The notes under the pieces: model-generated
Seen by the model: only the letters and a program-made list of their open reading frames with translations
The model's database searches: none
Told to the model about the DNA's origin: nothing
Made by a program: the position numbers and the translations under genes
Shown here: positions 9,255 to 18,190 of the stretch, piece after piece
Layout: each line of letters starts with the position of its first letter
Position numbering within the stretch: position 1 is the stretch's first letter
Assembly (NCBI RefSeq): GCF_042678405.1
Contig: NZ_JBHTLI010000001.1
Location: 930,001 to 994,000 of the forward strand
From: Salegentibacter_A chungangensis
Lineage (GTDB): Bacteria; Bacteroidota; Bacteroidia; Flavobacteriales; Flavobacteriaceae
DNA length: 64,000 bases
Direction: 5' to 3'

Positions 9255-10397
9255 ATGGATAAACGAAAGATCATTCTCTCAATTTTAGGCCTTGTGCTTG
9301 TAGTTTTGGCTGTTTTAGGGGCAAAACTCATTATAGACAGTAATGTTAAACAAAAGCCTCCGGTTACTAAAACCGTGAAAAGCGTGTTTATAGATACTGT
9401 ACGCAATCATATCGTTCCTATTGTAGTGCCTGCTAACGGAAACCTTACCGCTTTACATAAGCTTGAACTTTACTCTGAGGTACAGGGTATTTTTACCTCC
9501 AGCAGTAAGGATTTCAGGCCCGGCCAGAAATACCGCAAGGGACAGGTGCTCCTTAGAGTAAATTCTGATGAGTATCAGGCCAGCGTCCAGTCGGCCAAAA
9601 GTGATCTATACAATTCCATCACTTCCATAATGCCCGATCTTAGGCTGGATTATCCGGATGCCTTTCAAAAATGGGAAGATTATCTAACTCGTTTCAATAT
9701 TACCGAGCCCGTGCCCCCGCTTCCGGAAACCGAAACCGAACAGGAAAAGTTCTTTATTACAGGCCGCGGGATCATTTCGGCTTATTATAACGTAAAAAAT
9801 CTTGAAGAGCGACTTTTAAAATATACCATTATAGCACCTTATGACGGGGTGCTTACCGAAGCCCTGGTTAATCCGGGAACACTCATCAGGCCCGGTCAGC
9901 AACTGGGAGAATTCATAGACCCCAGTGTTTATGAGCTGGAAGTGTCTATCGCTAAAAAATTCGGGGACCTTCTTAAGGAGGGAGAAGAAGTGGAATTAAC
10001 TACTCTGGACCGAACGCACAGTTATGTTGGAACCGTGAGCAGGATCAATGCTAAGGTAAATCAGGAAACCCAGAGTATTCGGGTTTTTATCCGGGTGAAA
10101 AACGGGAACCTGAGTGAGGGGATGTATCTGGAAGCTAAACTTGATGCCAAAGACGAAGAGAATGCTATCGAAATTCCAAGGGAATTGCTGGTAGATCGTT
10201 CCAAGGTATACGTGGTGCAGGACAGCACCCTTAGTTTAGTAGATGTTAACCCGGTTTATTTTACCAACAATACCGTGGTTATTAAAGGTCTTGAAGACGG
10301 GACGAAAATACTTTCGGCTAATGTTCCCGGTGCATATTCGGGTATGTTGGTGAAGGTAGAAGGAGGTAAGGATATCATTCAAAATTCGGGATCTTGA
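9255..10397 (+). CDS. RND efflux periplasmic adaptor (HlyD/AcrA-like membrane fusion protein)
   Basis: 380 residues. One N-terminal hydrophobic anchor (about residues 7-27) is followed by a lipoyl/barrel-sandwich half (SEVQGIF...GQKYRKGQVLLRVN), a short helical hairpin, the second lipoyl half (APYDGVLTEALVNPGTLIRPGQ) and a beta-barrel domain. This is the order of RND adaptor proteins, which bridge the inner-membrane pump and the outer-membrane channel. It is the first gene of a three-gene efflux operon: its stop overlaps the start of the pump gene by three bases. Confidence 0.93.
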   Translation: MDKRKIILSILGLVLVVLAVLGAKLIIDSNVKQKPPVTKTVKSVFIDTVRNHIVPIVVPANGNLTALHKLELYSEVQGIFTSSSKDFRPGQKYRKGQVLLRVNSDEYQASVQSAKSDLYNSITSIMPDLRLDYPDAFQKWEDYLTRFNITEPVPPLPETETEQEKFFITGRGIISAYYNVKNLEERLLKYTIIAPYDGVLTEALVNPGTLIRPGQQLGEFIDPSVYELEVSIAKKFGDLLKEGEEVELTTLDRTHSYVGTVSRINAKVNQETQSIRVFIRVKNGNLSEGMYLEAKLDAKDEENAIEIPRELLVDRSKVYVVQDSTLSLVDVNPVYFTNNTVVIKGLEDGTKILSANVPGAYSGMLVKVEGGKDIIQNSGS

Positions 10398-13300
10398 GAA
10401 AAATAATCAGTTATTTCATAAAGTACGGGGTCGCAGTAAATGTGGTGATCATTGCCTTCGTGATCTTTGGGGCCGTGGGAGTGCTGAATATGAAATCTTC
10501 TTTTTTCCCCCTGGAAGAATCAAGGATCGTTAATATTGACATTGCTTATCCCGGTTCTGCTCCTGAAGAGATCGAAGAAGGGATCATCCTTAAGATCGAA
10601 GACAACCTGAAAGGCCTGGAAGGAATAGACAGGGTCACTTCGGTAGCCAGGGAAAGTGGAGGTTCCATCACTGTAGAGATTGAAAGAGGTGAGAATATAG
10701 ATGCAATGCTCACCGAAGTGAAGAATGCGGTAGATCGCGTGCCCAGTTTTCCTGGCGGGATGGAGCCGCTGGTGGTCTCCAAACAGGAGTTTGTAAGGGA
10801 GACCATAAGTTTTGCGGTGAGTGGTGAAGATGTGCCGCTAGCAACCCTAAAGAGGATAAGCCAGCAGATAGAGAACGATCTAAGGCTGCTCGAAGGCGTT
10901 TCCCAGATAAGTATTTCCGGCTTTCCGCAGGAAGAAATAGAGATTGCGGTAAGCGAGAATGATCTTCTGGCCTATAACCTTAGTTTTGAACAGGTGGCTA
11001 ACGTGGTAAGGAACTCAAATATACTTTCTACCGGCGGGACCATTAAGACCGATGCTGAAGATTACCTTATAAGGGCTAATAACAGGGCTTACTATGCTGA
11101 TGCGCTTAATGACATTGTACTGAAGTCCTCTTCTACCGGAGAGATCGTAAGATTAGGTGAAATTGCAAAGGTTCGTGACCAGTTTTCGGAAACCCCTAAT
11201 GCCCTCTTTTTTAACGGGAATGTAGCGGTTAATGTGTCGGTGAGCAATACCAACAGTGAAGACCTGCTTTCTACAGCCGAAAAGATTAACGAGTATATAG
11301 ATCAATTCAACCAAAAGAACAGCAACGTACAGCTGGATGTGGTGAGTGATTCGTCCATAACCCTTGGGCAGCGTACCCAGCTCCTTGTAGAGAACGGGTT
11401 AGTGGGGATGCTCCTTGTGCTTTTCTTCCTTTCATTGTTCCTGAATACAAGACTGGCGTTTTGGGTAGCTTTCGGACTTCCGATAGCTTTTCTTGGAATG
11501 TTCATTTTTGCCGGCCCAATGGGGGTCACCATTAACGTACTTTCCCTTTTCGGGATGATTATCGTGATAGGGATCCTGGTAGATGACGGGATCGTGATCT
11601 CTGAAAATATATACCAGCACTATGAAATGGGGAAATCGCCGGTTAAAGCTGCGATGGATGGGACTATGGAAGTATTTCCCGCCATTATTTCGGCAATTAT
11701 CACTACGGTGCTCGCATTTTCCACCTTCCTTTTCCTGGATAGCCGTATTGGTGAATTCTTTGGGGAAGTTTCAACAGTAGTGATCCTTACCCTTGTGGTC
11801 TCTCTTGTTGAGGCACTTATCATTCTGCCGGCCCATATTGCACATTCTAAAGCCCTAAGACGACAGAATAGCAATGGAAAGAAAAAGAAAAGCTTCTTAT
11901 CCAGGGCTTTTGCCGGAATGCGCAAGATAAACGCATATGGCGATCGCTTTATGGTGTATATGAGAGATAAACTATACAGCCCTACGCTCAAGTTTGTCCT
12001 GAATCAGCAAATACTGGCCTTCGGGATCCTGTTAACGGTACTTATATTAACCATTGGAGCTATTGGCGGAAACTGGATAAGGATTACTTTATTTCCGAGT
12101 ATTGCCAGTGACAGGGTGAGTATAAACCTTTTAATGCCGGAAGGGGTAAACCCGCAGCGTACAGATTCAATTATCTCTATGGTTGAAGACGCGGCCTGGA
12201 GAGTAAATAAAGATTATACCGAAAGGCAAACCGGAAATAAACAGGTAGTTGAAAATATTATTAAAAGGGTTGGTCCCGGGAACAACAAGGCTTCGTTGCA
12301 GGTAAACCTGCTTCCGGGAGAAGAGAGAGATTTCAGTTCGCCCGAGATCACCAATGCTATAAGAGATGAAGTAGGCCCTGTTTATGGGGTAGAGAACCTT
12401 ACCTTTGGGTCTGGAGGGAATTTTGGCGGTTCTCCTATTTCGGTTTCTCTTCTTGGGAACAACTTAAGTGAGCTCGAGGCCGCCAAGGAAGAACTAAAGA
12501 GCAGCCTGGAGAATAACTCTCTTTTGAAAGACGTTACAGATAACGATCCCAAAGGGATCAAAGAGATCAATGTGAAATTGAAGGATAATGCCTATGCTTT
12601 AGGCCTGGACCTGGGCGAGGTGATGCGGCAGATACGAAACGGGTTCTTTGGAGCCCAGGCTCAAAGATTTCAGCGTGGCCAGGACGAGATAAGGGTTTGG
12701 GTGAGGTACAATAAAGAGAACCGCTCTTCTATTAATGACCTGGATGAAATGCGGTTGATTACGCCTTCCGGAGAAAGGGTTCCCTTTGATGAGATCGCCA
12801 ATTATGAGATTGTAAGAGGTACTGAGTCTATAAGCCACCTTGACGGGATGCGGGAAATAAGGGTTACTGCAGATATGGAAGACCCCAACGGAAGCAGTAC
12901 CGAGATCCTTACAGATATTCAGAATAACCTGATGCCTGGAATTCTTGAGAAATATCCAAGTATTACGGTTTCTTATGAAGGCCAGAACAGGGAGGCTGCA
13001 AAACTTTCCAATTCGGCTAAATCGGTGATCCCGGTAATATTCTTTCTTATTTATGCTACCATCGCGTTTACCTTCAGGAGTTACAGTCAGCCGTTCCTTT
13101 TAATGATTATGATCCCATTTAGTGTGATTGGGGTAGCCTGGGGGCACTGGTTCCACGATTTTCCCATCAATGTGCTTTCAGCACTGGGTATTATTGCGCT
13201 GGTTGGAATTATGGTTAACGACGGGCTGGTATTGATAGGTAAGTTCAATTCCTTTTTACGGGAAGGGATGAATTTTAAAAGCGCCTTATATGAAGCCGGA

Positions 13301-13600
13301 AGGGCAAGGTTTCGCGCAATATTTTTAACCTCCCTTACCACAGTGGCTGGTCTGGCGCCCTTACTGCTGGAAAAGAGCAGGCAGGCACAGTTCCTTAAGC
13401 CAATGGCGATATCAATTTCTTACGGGATAGCCATAGCCACCCTGCTAACCCTGCTGTTGCTGCCTTTGTTACTATCTATAAGTAATAGCATAAAAACCGG
13501 CAGTGCCTGGCTTGTAAGGGGTAAAAAGCCGGCCAATGAAGATGTGGAGCGAGCAATAAAAGAACAAAAAGAAGAACAAGTTCATGAAGTTGAAAATTAG
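10394..13600 (+). CDS. RND family efflux pump, inner-membrane permease
   Basis: 1068 residues, the usual size for AcrB/HAE-type RND pumps. There are twelve predicted helices in two halves, each half with a large periplasmic loop after its first helix. The conserved helix-4 segment GILVDDGIVISENI near residue 390-405 carries the proton-relay Asp pair; the matching C-terminal segment is GIMVNDGLVLIG. The substrate (drug, lipid or other) cannot be told, although the DD motif points to the hydrophobic/amphiphilic efflux group rather than metal pumps. The start is TTG at 10394, overlapping the adaptor stop, which implies translational coupling; its 3' end overlaps the TolC gene by 17 bases. Confidence 0.94.
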   Translation: MRKIISYFIKYGVAVNVVIIAFVIFGAVGVLNMKSSFFPLEESRIVNIDIAYPGSAPEEIEEGIILKIEDNLKGLEGIDRVTSVARESGGSITVEIERGENIDAMLTEVKNAVDRVPSFPGGMEPLVVSKQEFVRETISFAVSGEDVPLATLKRISQQIENDLRLLEGVSQISISGFPQEEIEIAVSENDLLAYNLSFEQVANVVRNSNILSTGGTIKTDAEDYLIRANNRAYYADALNDIVLKSSSTGEIVRLGEIAKVRDQFSETPNALFFNGNVAVNVSVSNTNSEDLLSTAEKINEYIDQFNQKNSNVQLDVVSDSSITLGQRTQLLVENGLVGMLLVLFFLSLFLNTRLAFWVAFGLPIAFLGMFIFAGPMGVTINVLSLFGMIIVIGILVDDGIVISENIYQHYEMGKSPVKAAMDGTMEVFPAIISAIITTVLAFSTFLFLDSRIGEFFGEVSTVVILTLVVSLVEALIILPAHIAHSKALRRQNSNGKKKKSFLSRAFAGMRKINAYGDRFMVYMRDKLYSPTLKFVLNQQILAFGILLTVLILTIGAIGGNWIRITLFPSIASDRVSINLLMPEGVNPQRTDSIISMVEDAAWRVNKDYTERQTGNKQVVENIIKRVGPGNNKASLQVNLLPGEERDFSSPEITNAIRDEVGPVYGVENLTFGSGGNFGGSPISVSLLGNNLSELEAAKEELKSSLENNSLLKDVTDNDPKGIKEINVKLKDNAYALGLDLGEVMRQIRNGFFGAQAQRFQRGQDEIRVWVRYNKENRSSINDLDEMRLITPSGERVPFDEIANYEIVRGTESISHLDGMREIRVTADMEDPNGSSTEILTDIQNNLMPGILEKYPSITVSYEGQNREAAKLSNSAKSVIPVIFFLIYATIAFTFRSYSQPFLLMIMIPFSVIGVAWGHWFHDFPINVLSALGIIALVGIMVNDGLVLIGKFNSFLREGMNFKSALYEAGRARFRAIFLTSLTTVAGLAPLLLEKSRQAQFLKPMAISISYGIAIATLLTLLLLPLLLSISNSIKTGSAWLVRGKKPANEDVERAIKEQKEEQVHEVEN

Positions 13601-14915
13601 TCTTTTTCTCCTCCTGCTTTCAGTAGGTTTTGGTAGCCTGCAGGCCCAGGAACAGCTTCTAACCAAAGAAGAAGCGATCTCAAGGGCTCTGGAAGAGAAC
13701 TTCGGGATCAAATTGGCCCGCAACGAGGTGGAGATAGCAGATAATAACCAAAGTGTCCTGAATTCGGGGTATCTTCCAAGCCTTCGGGGGCTCGCGGGAG
13801 CCAATTATGATATAAATGACAGGTTTACCGAACCGGAAGAAGGTGATGATTTCAGACAGGAAGGGGTGGAAAGCAATCGCTATAATGCTTCCATCAATCT
13901 GAATTATACTTTATTTGATGGTCTTGGGAGGCTTTATAACTATAAGAGCCTGAAAGAGCAATACTATCTTTCTCAGCTTGAAGCCAGGGAAACCATAGAG
14001 AATACTGTACTTCAGATTATGAGCGTCTATTACGAGCTGGCAAGGCTATCTGAAAATGCCCGCGTTTTGAGGGAGATTTTAGATATCAGTAAAAACAGGG
14101 TAAAAAGGGCCGAATATCAGTTCGAATACGGGCAGGCTAACAAACTGGTCCTTCTTAATGCCGAGGTAGATGTGAACAATGATAGTATAGCACTAATTGA
14201 AACCCAGCAACAACTTAGAAATACAAAAAGAGACCTGAACGTGCTGCTGAACAGAGATGTGAACACCAGGGAATTTGTCGTAGATACTACGGTTAATTTT
14301 ATTTCTGAACTGGAGCTGGAGAGTTTTATTGCTTCAGCCGAAGAAAATAATGTATCTCTTTTACAGGTAGATAAGAACATCACTCTTAGTGAATACGATA
14401 TAAAAGTAAGTAAGTCTGGTTACCTGCCAAGTGTGGACCTTACAGGTTCTTATGGATGGAATAAGAACCGTAGTGGAGCCTCGGCATTCTTCCCCGGTTC
14501 CACAACCACTACCGATGGGTTTTCAGCAGGAGTAAGCCTTACCTGGGATATTTTTGATGGAGGGCGTACCAATGTTCAGGTTCAGAATGCAAAAATCCGC
14601 AATCAGAGCCAGGAACTTATCAAAAAACAGATAAAAAAGGAGATCGAGCGCGATATTGCTAATGCGCTTGGGAATTATAGGAATAAGCTTTATATTCTGA
14701 AAGTGCAGGAAGAAAATGTGGCCACTAACCTAAACAACTTCAATCGTTCGCGGGAACAATATAAACTGGGAAGAATAACCAGTATCGAGTTCCGGCAGGC
14801 CCAGACCAATCTTCTTGATGCACGTACCAGCCTGAACCTGGCTAAATATGATGCAAAACTGGCCGAGCTGCAATTACTTCAGTTAACCGGACAGTTACTG
14901 AACGTGAACTTATAG
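13584..14915 (+). CDS. TolC-family outer membrane efflux protein
   Basis: 443 residues with a signal peptide ending near LQAQ (residue 22). The mature part has the duplicated helix-strand layout of TolC/OprM channels, for example NRSREQYKLGRITSIEFRQAQ near the C-terminus, the standard repeat in which the coiled-coil tunnel helices lie. It would form the outer-membrane exit duct for the adaptor and pump encoded just upstream. The ATG at 13584 lies inside the end of the pump gene, so the three genes form one tightly coupled operon. Confidence 0.93.
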   Translation: MKLKISLFLLLLSVGFGSLQAQEQLLTKEEAISRALEENFGIKLARNEVEIADNNQSVLNSGYLPSLRGLAGANYDINDRFTEPEEGDDFRQEGVESNRYNASINLNYTLFDGLGRLYNYKSLKEQYYLSQLEARETIENTVLQIMSVYYELARLSENARVLREILDISKNRVKRAEYQFEYGQANKLVLLNAEVDVNNDSIALIETQQQLRNTKRDLNVLLNRDVNTREFVVDTTVNFISELELESFIASAEENNVSLLQVDKNITLSEYDIKVSKSGYLPSVDLTGSYGWNKNRSGASAFFPGSTTTTDGFSAGVSLTWDIFDGGRTNVQVQNAKIRNQSQELIKKQIKKEIERDIANALGNYRNKLYILKVQEENVATNLNNFNRSREQYKLGRITSIEFRQAQTNLLDARTSLNLAKYDAKLAELQLLQLTGQLLNVNL

Positions 14916-14917
14916 TT

Positions 14918-15100
14918 ATGTTTGAACACTTTTTTCAATGTCCGTATTGTTGGGAAGAAATTTCAGTGCTGCTGGACCCTTCGGTGAGCGAGCAAACCTA
15001 TATTGAAGATTGCGAGAACTGTTGTAACCCTATAGAATTCAGGGTGAGATTTGAAAATAATGAGCTCGTGGAATTCGATGCCACCAGTATCGAGCAGTAA
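14918..15100 (+). CDS. CPXCG-motif cysteine-rich small protein
   Basis: 60 residues starting two bases after the TolC stop. Two cysteine pairs, CPYC (residues 8-11) and CENC (32-35, with an extra Cys36), suggest a small zinc-binding fold. It matches the Cys_rich_CPXG family, whose function is unknown. The first pair reads CPYCW rather than CPxCG. It is probably co-transcribed with the efflux genes because no terminator separates them, but a role in efflux is not implied by sequence. Confidence 0.8.
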   Translation: MFEHFFQCPYCWEEISVLLDPSVSEQTYIEDCENCCNPIEFRVRFENNELVEFDATSIEQ

Positions 15101-15175
15101 TCAGAATTTAACCTGCTGGCATTCAGAACAGAGTTTGAAGCAGTTGAAAATAATTTAGATTTTTCTAAAAAAAGC

Positions 15176-15206
15176 TTTGCGCAACTTAAATTCTGCCTTA
15201 TATTTG
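15176..15206 (+). promoter_or_regulatory. Promoter of the initiator tRNA gene
   Basis: TTTG at 15176-15179, 19 bases, then TATATTTG (15199-15206), an exact match to the Bacteroidota -33/-7 consensus. The tRNA body begins 11 bases later, so the 5' leader is very short. Confidence 0.75.
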
Positions 15207-15216
15207 CAGTCAACAT

Positions 15217-15289
<73 letters not shown>

Positions 15290-15294
15290 CTAGC

Positions 15295-15322
15295 AAAACC
15301 ACCTTTATTAGGTGGTTTTTTT
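15295..15322 (+). terminator. Terminator of the initiator tRNA
   Basis: AAAACCACC and GGTGGTTTT pair around a TTTATTA loop and run into a T tract, five bases after the tRNA. Confidence 0.9.
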
Positions 15323-15337
15323 CATTTTATGAAGTTA

Positions 15338-15380
15338 CAGGTTCTTCTGCCGATGCTTCGGGGAAGTCCCACCTATTAAA
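15338..15380 (+). repeat. Possible degenerate copy of the tRNA-fMet 3' end with an inserted hairpin
   Basis: CAGGTTC (15338-15344) resembles the T-arm start CTGGTTC. It is followed by a 9-pair hairpin (15344-15366, loop TGCT, stem core CCGA/TCGG with one bulged G), and then by TCCC...CTATTA, loosely like the tRNA end TCCCGCTACTA. A second terminator-like hairpin follows, repeating the tRNA-plus-terminator layout. The match is weak compared with the tRNA-Gly case at 60641. Confidence 0.3.
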
Positions 15381-15382
15381 CG

Positions 15383-15415
15383 AAAAGCCACTTTTTAAGG
15401 TGGCTTTTGTTTTTC
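15383..15415. terminator. Bidirectional terminator hairpin
   Basis: AAAAGCCAC and GTGGCTTTT pair around a T-rich loop, followed by TGTTTTT on the plus strand. It lies just beyond the stop of the minus-strand AhpD-like gene and can also back up the tRNA terminator. Confidence 0.75.
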
Positions 15416-15894
15416 TAATTTTTAGATTTCGATGCCATATGCTCCATAATGGCGTCAAACTCATCTTTAAACTCCTCATAATCGATCTGGTTTCCCTGAA
15501 GGATCATACTCCAGAACCGTGTTTGTGCACCGTGGGCGATGGCCTCCTGTATCTCTTCTTCACTTGCCCCGAAGGCTTTGGCGGAAGCAGAATGGAAATA
15601 AACACAATACTGACAAGGGATTTGTGCAGCCACGGCCAGTTGTATTAACTCCCGGTATTTTGGCGGGATATCGCTCTCGGGGCTGTTTAACATCTTAAAG
15701 TTTTCCCAGGCTCCGGCGAGAGCGTGGTCGGGAAATACCTCGAACATCGCAGGGAAAGTTCCAAACTCAGCTTCGATCTCACTTTTAGCCTTCTCATAAT
15801 CTTCATTTTGCTGTGCCCACAGGCTTGCTGTAAGTAAAAGAACAGGAATTAGCAGCATCCATTTTTTTACTGTCATTGAGATTTTAGTTTCCAT
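15415..15894 (-). CDS. Secreted AhpD-like / carboxymuconolactone decarboxylase family protein
   Basis: About 159 residues. An N-terminal signal peptide ends near SLWAQ. The core has the AhpD-fold redox motif with CQYC in the segment IPCQYCVYFHS, followed by KAFGASEEEIQEA, the typical family helix. AhpD-like proteins reduce peroxiredoxins or act on hydroperoxides through the CxxC pair. A signal peptide is less usual for the family and places the protein in the periplasm. The start is uncertain: ATG at 15894 and ATG at 15876 both keep the signal peptide. Confidence 0.82.
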   Translation of the reverse strand: METKISMTVKKWMLLIPVLLLTASLWAQQNEDYEKAKSEIEAEFGTFPAMFEVFPDHALAGAWENFKMLNSPESDIPPKYRELIQLAVAAQIPCQYCVYFHSASAKAFGASEEEIQEAIAHGAQTRFWSMILQGNQIDYEEFKDEFDAIMEHMASKSKN

Positions 15895-16165
15895 AATCAC
15901 ATATTTTTTAAAGGAATTAATTCTATTAAAGTTAGCTAATTTTGGCCGCAGCAGAAGAATGCCGGGCTGGGAAAGAAATAGGTGTTATCCCTTAAATTTT
16001 ATGGTCTTGATTGGTTTTGAAGTTCCCGTTCCTCTAAAGTGTCATCTCCTGGAATAGTGTGTTTGGGAATAATTTATGACAAGGCATTAGTATTTTATCA
16101 TTGGTTTAGCATTCTTTTATTGATTATCTTTTATCCTGTCTCCTGAAGACTTTAAAAAGAAAAAA
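15895..16165. other. Divergent intergenic region, 271 bases
   Basis: This separates the divergent AhpD-like gene and the gene at 16166. On the minus strand a TAACTTTA element near 15930 is a 7-of-8 match to the -7 box. I see no tRNA, repeat or convincing ORF. Confidence 0.4.
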
Positions 16166-16792
16166 ATGAAAAGTTCTGATGATGCCTCTCTAGGTGATAT
16201 AAAGCTTAGTTTACCGGTTAAAATAGCCTACCCGGTACTTGAAGATTTTCTGGAAAAGAAAATGATTGGCCGTAAAATATCGGCCAGCAATAAAGAAGGT
16301 GGAGAAACCAATTATGCTGAAATTCTTGAGATCGGGGTTGGAGAGAGCAGTAAAAAAAACTTTGATATAGCCCTTGATGTAAGCTTCAAAGCCCTGGCTT
16401 CTGTGGTAAAGGGAAAGGAAGGGAGGGCAATTCTGCATCTATCCCTGAAGTTTAATGAAGAAGAACAACGGTTGGGAATACAGGAGTATAAACTGGAGGG
16501 AAAGAACAAGAGTTGGCTTGCCGATAAATTTCTCCAGGTTCTCGTGAACAACTGGATGAAAGAGAAGCTTAAAAGGAAAATGTCTTTTGAGCTTCACCCG
16601 TTAATACAGGAACGTTTGCAAGAGGTGAACTCTAAGCTTGGAGAAGATATGGAGGTCAGAAAAGGAATAGCCCTTTCCGGGGTGATCAAGGACTTCCGGG
16701 TAAAGGATATTGTTGCCGGCCAAAGTCTTCTTTTGGTTATTGTAGAGGCCGAAGGAAGTGCGCTGGTGGATGTTAAGGAGATCCGTTTTTAG
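16166..16792 (+). CDS. Unknown protein, faintly like half of a DUF4403 protein
   Basis: 208 residues, no signal peptide, no membrane segment. The opening (GDIKLSLPVKIAYPVLEDFLEKKM) and the alternation of amphipathic strands and helices recall one repeat of DUF4403 proteins, which are about twice as long, but I cannot confirm the match. The middle has KNKSWLADKFLQVLVNNWMKEKLKRKM, a basic helix. It could be a lipid-binding-like beta/alpha domain; this is a guess. It stands alone between two long non-coding stretches. Confidence 0.6.
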   Translation: MKSSDDASLGDIKLSLPVKIAYPVLEDFLEKKMIGRKISASNKEGGETNYAEILEIGVGESSKKNFDIALDVSFKALASVVKGKEGRAILHLSLKFNEEEQRLGIQEYKLEGKNKSWLADKFLQVLVNNWMKEKLKRKMSFELHPLIQERLQEVNSKLGEDMEVRKGIALSGVIKDFRVKDIVAGQSLLLVIVEAEGSALVDVKEIRF

Positions 16793-16893
16793 ACCTATTC
16801 CGGTAAGCTGGTGTCTGAATATACTGGTTTCCAACCTACATTCTTGAATAATGACATATTCTCAAAGAAAAGCTTTAATTGTTAAAGGAATAT

Positions 16894-16919
16894 TAAAATA
16901 CCATAAAAGGGGTATTTTA
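16894..16919 (+). terminator. Weak terminator-like hairpin after the gene at 16166
   Basis: A perfect 9-pair stem TAAAATACC/GGTATTTTA closes an 8-base loop, followed by TATATAAG rather than a real T tract. Confidence 0.4.
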
Positions 16920-17080
16920 TATAAGTCTTTACATCACTAATTTAGCATCAGCGCGAATTCAGAAAATAGCATGACTCGTGAATTGGCTGCAATTGGAAAA
17001 GAGGATTATTAAAATGTAGGGATTTAATAATTATACTTGAAAATTCTGCATACGGTTCAGTGTGAATACGCGCTATTAAC

Positions 17081-17119
17081 AAAAGCCTTCAGGTATTATC
17101 TGGAGGCTTTTTTGTTTTT
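17081..17119 (+). terminator. Orphan rho-independent terminator
   Basis: AAAAGCCTTCAG pairs with CTGGAGGCTTTT over 12 pairs (one wobble pair), loop GTATTAT, followed by TTGTTTTT. No gene ends within 280 bases upstream, so it either ends a long 3' UTR or a small RNA. Confidence 0.8.
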
Positions 17120-17332
17120 ATCCGAATTATCCTGTATTTCATCGAAAATATGTATATCCTCAATAAAAATAAATTATATTCATCTGAGCAATAGGTGTTT
17201 ACACTTATTTTTATTGTCATCCCCCCATTATCTACTTCCCTAATTAATTAAGTATACCTAAGTATTATGATCCGGCTGAAGAAGTTTTTTCAGTCTGCTG
17301 GTTTTGTATTCACTAACTAAATTTTATTTAAT

Positions 17333-18046
17333 ATGAGGAAGTTTATTTTTTATTCAGTTTTAACTGTAAGTTTTACGCTATTTATTAGCTGTTCCAAGGA
17401 AAGTGTAGACAGTGTTGAAGATGCACCAATGTCTGTAAACCTAACCGGAAATGGTGCCCCTAACGGAGCACACTACAACCTTAATATCATAGGGGTTCCA
17501 AATGTGAAATCGGCCGATATGACCGGTAATAACGGTCACCGTATTTTTGTTAACCTGGATTCCAAAGGAAAACCGGATAAGATAAACCTTATTGAAGGAG
17601 ACGATTTCCAGGTGCTTGATGCCAATGGGACAGATGGCGAGGCCAGCTTCCAGCTGCCTAACCCGGCAGGTAGTATGACCGAGACTACAGCAACTACTTC
17701 TTATTCTGTATGGGCTCGCGCGCTGGGAACTCCGGGAGGAAATGCCACTATTACCACTTGTGCAGAGGCCGAGGTAGACGGGGAGTATGTGGAAGTTTGT
17801 TCATCAGATTACCTTGAGGTAGAACGTAAGAACGGCAGGTCCAGGTTTACCGATGTTAGTAAAGAATTACTGACTATTACGGTAGAGGAAGATGTCTTAG
17901 CTGAAGATGGTACTGTGGTTGTGGAAGCCGGCACGTACTTTATTTTCGATGAGGCTCTGGAAAATTATTTCTGGAAATATGATAATAACGGGCTTAAGTT
18001 ACTTCAGTTAAGGTTCTATGAAGTTCCTTCTGAATTTGAAATATAA
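17333..18046 (+). CDS. Predicted lipoprotein of unknown function
   Basis: 237 residues. The N-terminus is a lipoprotein signal with LFISC as lipobox and Cys20 as the lipidated residue. The rest is Asn/Gly/Thr-rich and beta-like, with segments NLTGNGAPNGAHYNLNIIGVPN and CAEAEVDGEYVEVCSS that hold a probable disulfide pair. The HYNLNIIGV opening is a pattern I associate with secreted Bacteroidota proteins of unknown role. Expected location is the outer membrane or cell surface. It is a single gene followed by its own terminator. Confidence 0.75.
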   Translation: MRKFIFYSVLTVSFTLFISCSKESVDSVEDAPMSVNLTGNGAPNGAHYNLNIIGVPNVKSADMTGNNGHRIFVNLDSKGKPDKINLIEGDDFQVLDANGTDGEASFQLPNPAGSMTETTATTSYSVWARALGTPGGNATITTCAEAEVDGEYVEVCSSDYLEVERKNGRSRFTDVSKELLTITVEEDVLAEDGTVVVEAGTYFIFDEALENYFWKYDNNGLKLLQLRFYEVPSEFEI

Positions 18047-18069
18047 ATAGTAAATTAAATCTGTTTTGA

Positions 18070-18097
18070 AAGGGCCAGCTTTATGTTGGCCTTTTTT
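18070..18097 (+). terminator. Terminator of the lipoprotein gene
   Basis: GGCCAGC (18073-18079) pairs with GTTGGCC (18085-18091) with one wobble pair, followed by six T residues. Confidence 0.88.
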
Positions 18098-18157
18098 ATT
18101 GGGTTTATTCGAAACCCTGGGAATTAACAAAGCTGCATTAGGTATTATATTGTTTAT

Positions 18158-18176
18158 TATCGTAATATTGCAATAT
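18158..18176. promoter_or_regulatory. Candidate ArsR-type operator upstream of the arsenic operon
   Basis: The sequence holds an exact 12-base palindrome ATATTGCAATAT (18165-18176), overlapping a wider imperfect dyad centred on AATATT. It lies 15-33 bases before the DUF6428 start. Its position and AT-rich dyad suit an ArsR/SmtB repressor site; the repressor itself is not encoded nearby. Confidence 0.45.
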
Positions 18177-18190
18177 AAAAATAAGGTGAA

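Larger units (their letters stand above)
16793..17332. other. 540-base gap with two hairpins and no convincing gene
   Basis: The stretch contains an AT-rich perfect hairpin at 16894-16919 (TAAAATACC / GGTATTTTA), which may end the gene at 16166, and an isolated strong terminator at 17081-17119. A TTG-initiated 68-codon frame at 17037-17243 has no plausible start or family features and runs through the terminator, so it is not called. A TATACTTG at 17032-17039 is a 7-of-8 match to the -7 box. Confidence 0.5.

Noticed and set aside
11620..11991. Long minus-strand frame inside the RND pump gene
   Set aside because: Shadow frame of a clearly coding strand; no family features.
17037..17243. TTG-initiated 68-codon frame in the 540-base gap
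   Set aside because: No plausible start, hydrophobic low-quality composition, and it runs through a strong terminator hairpin.
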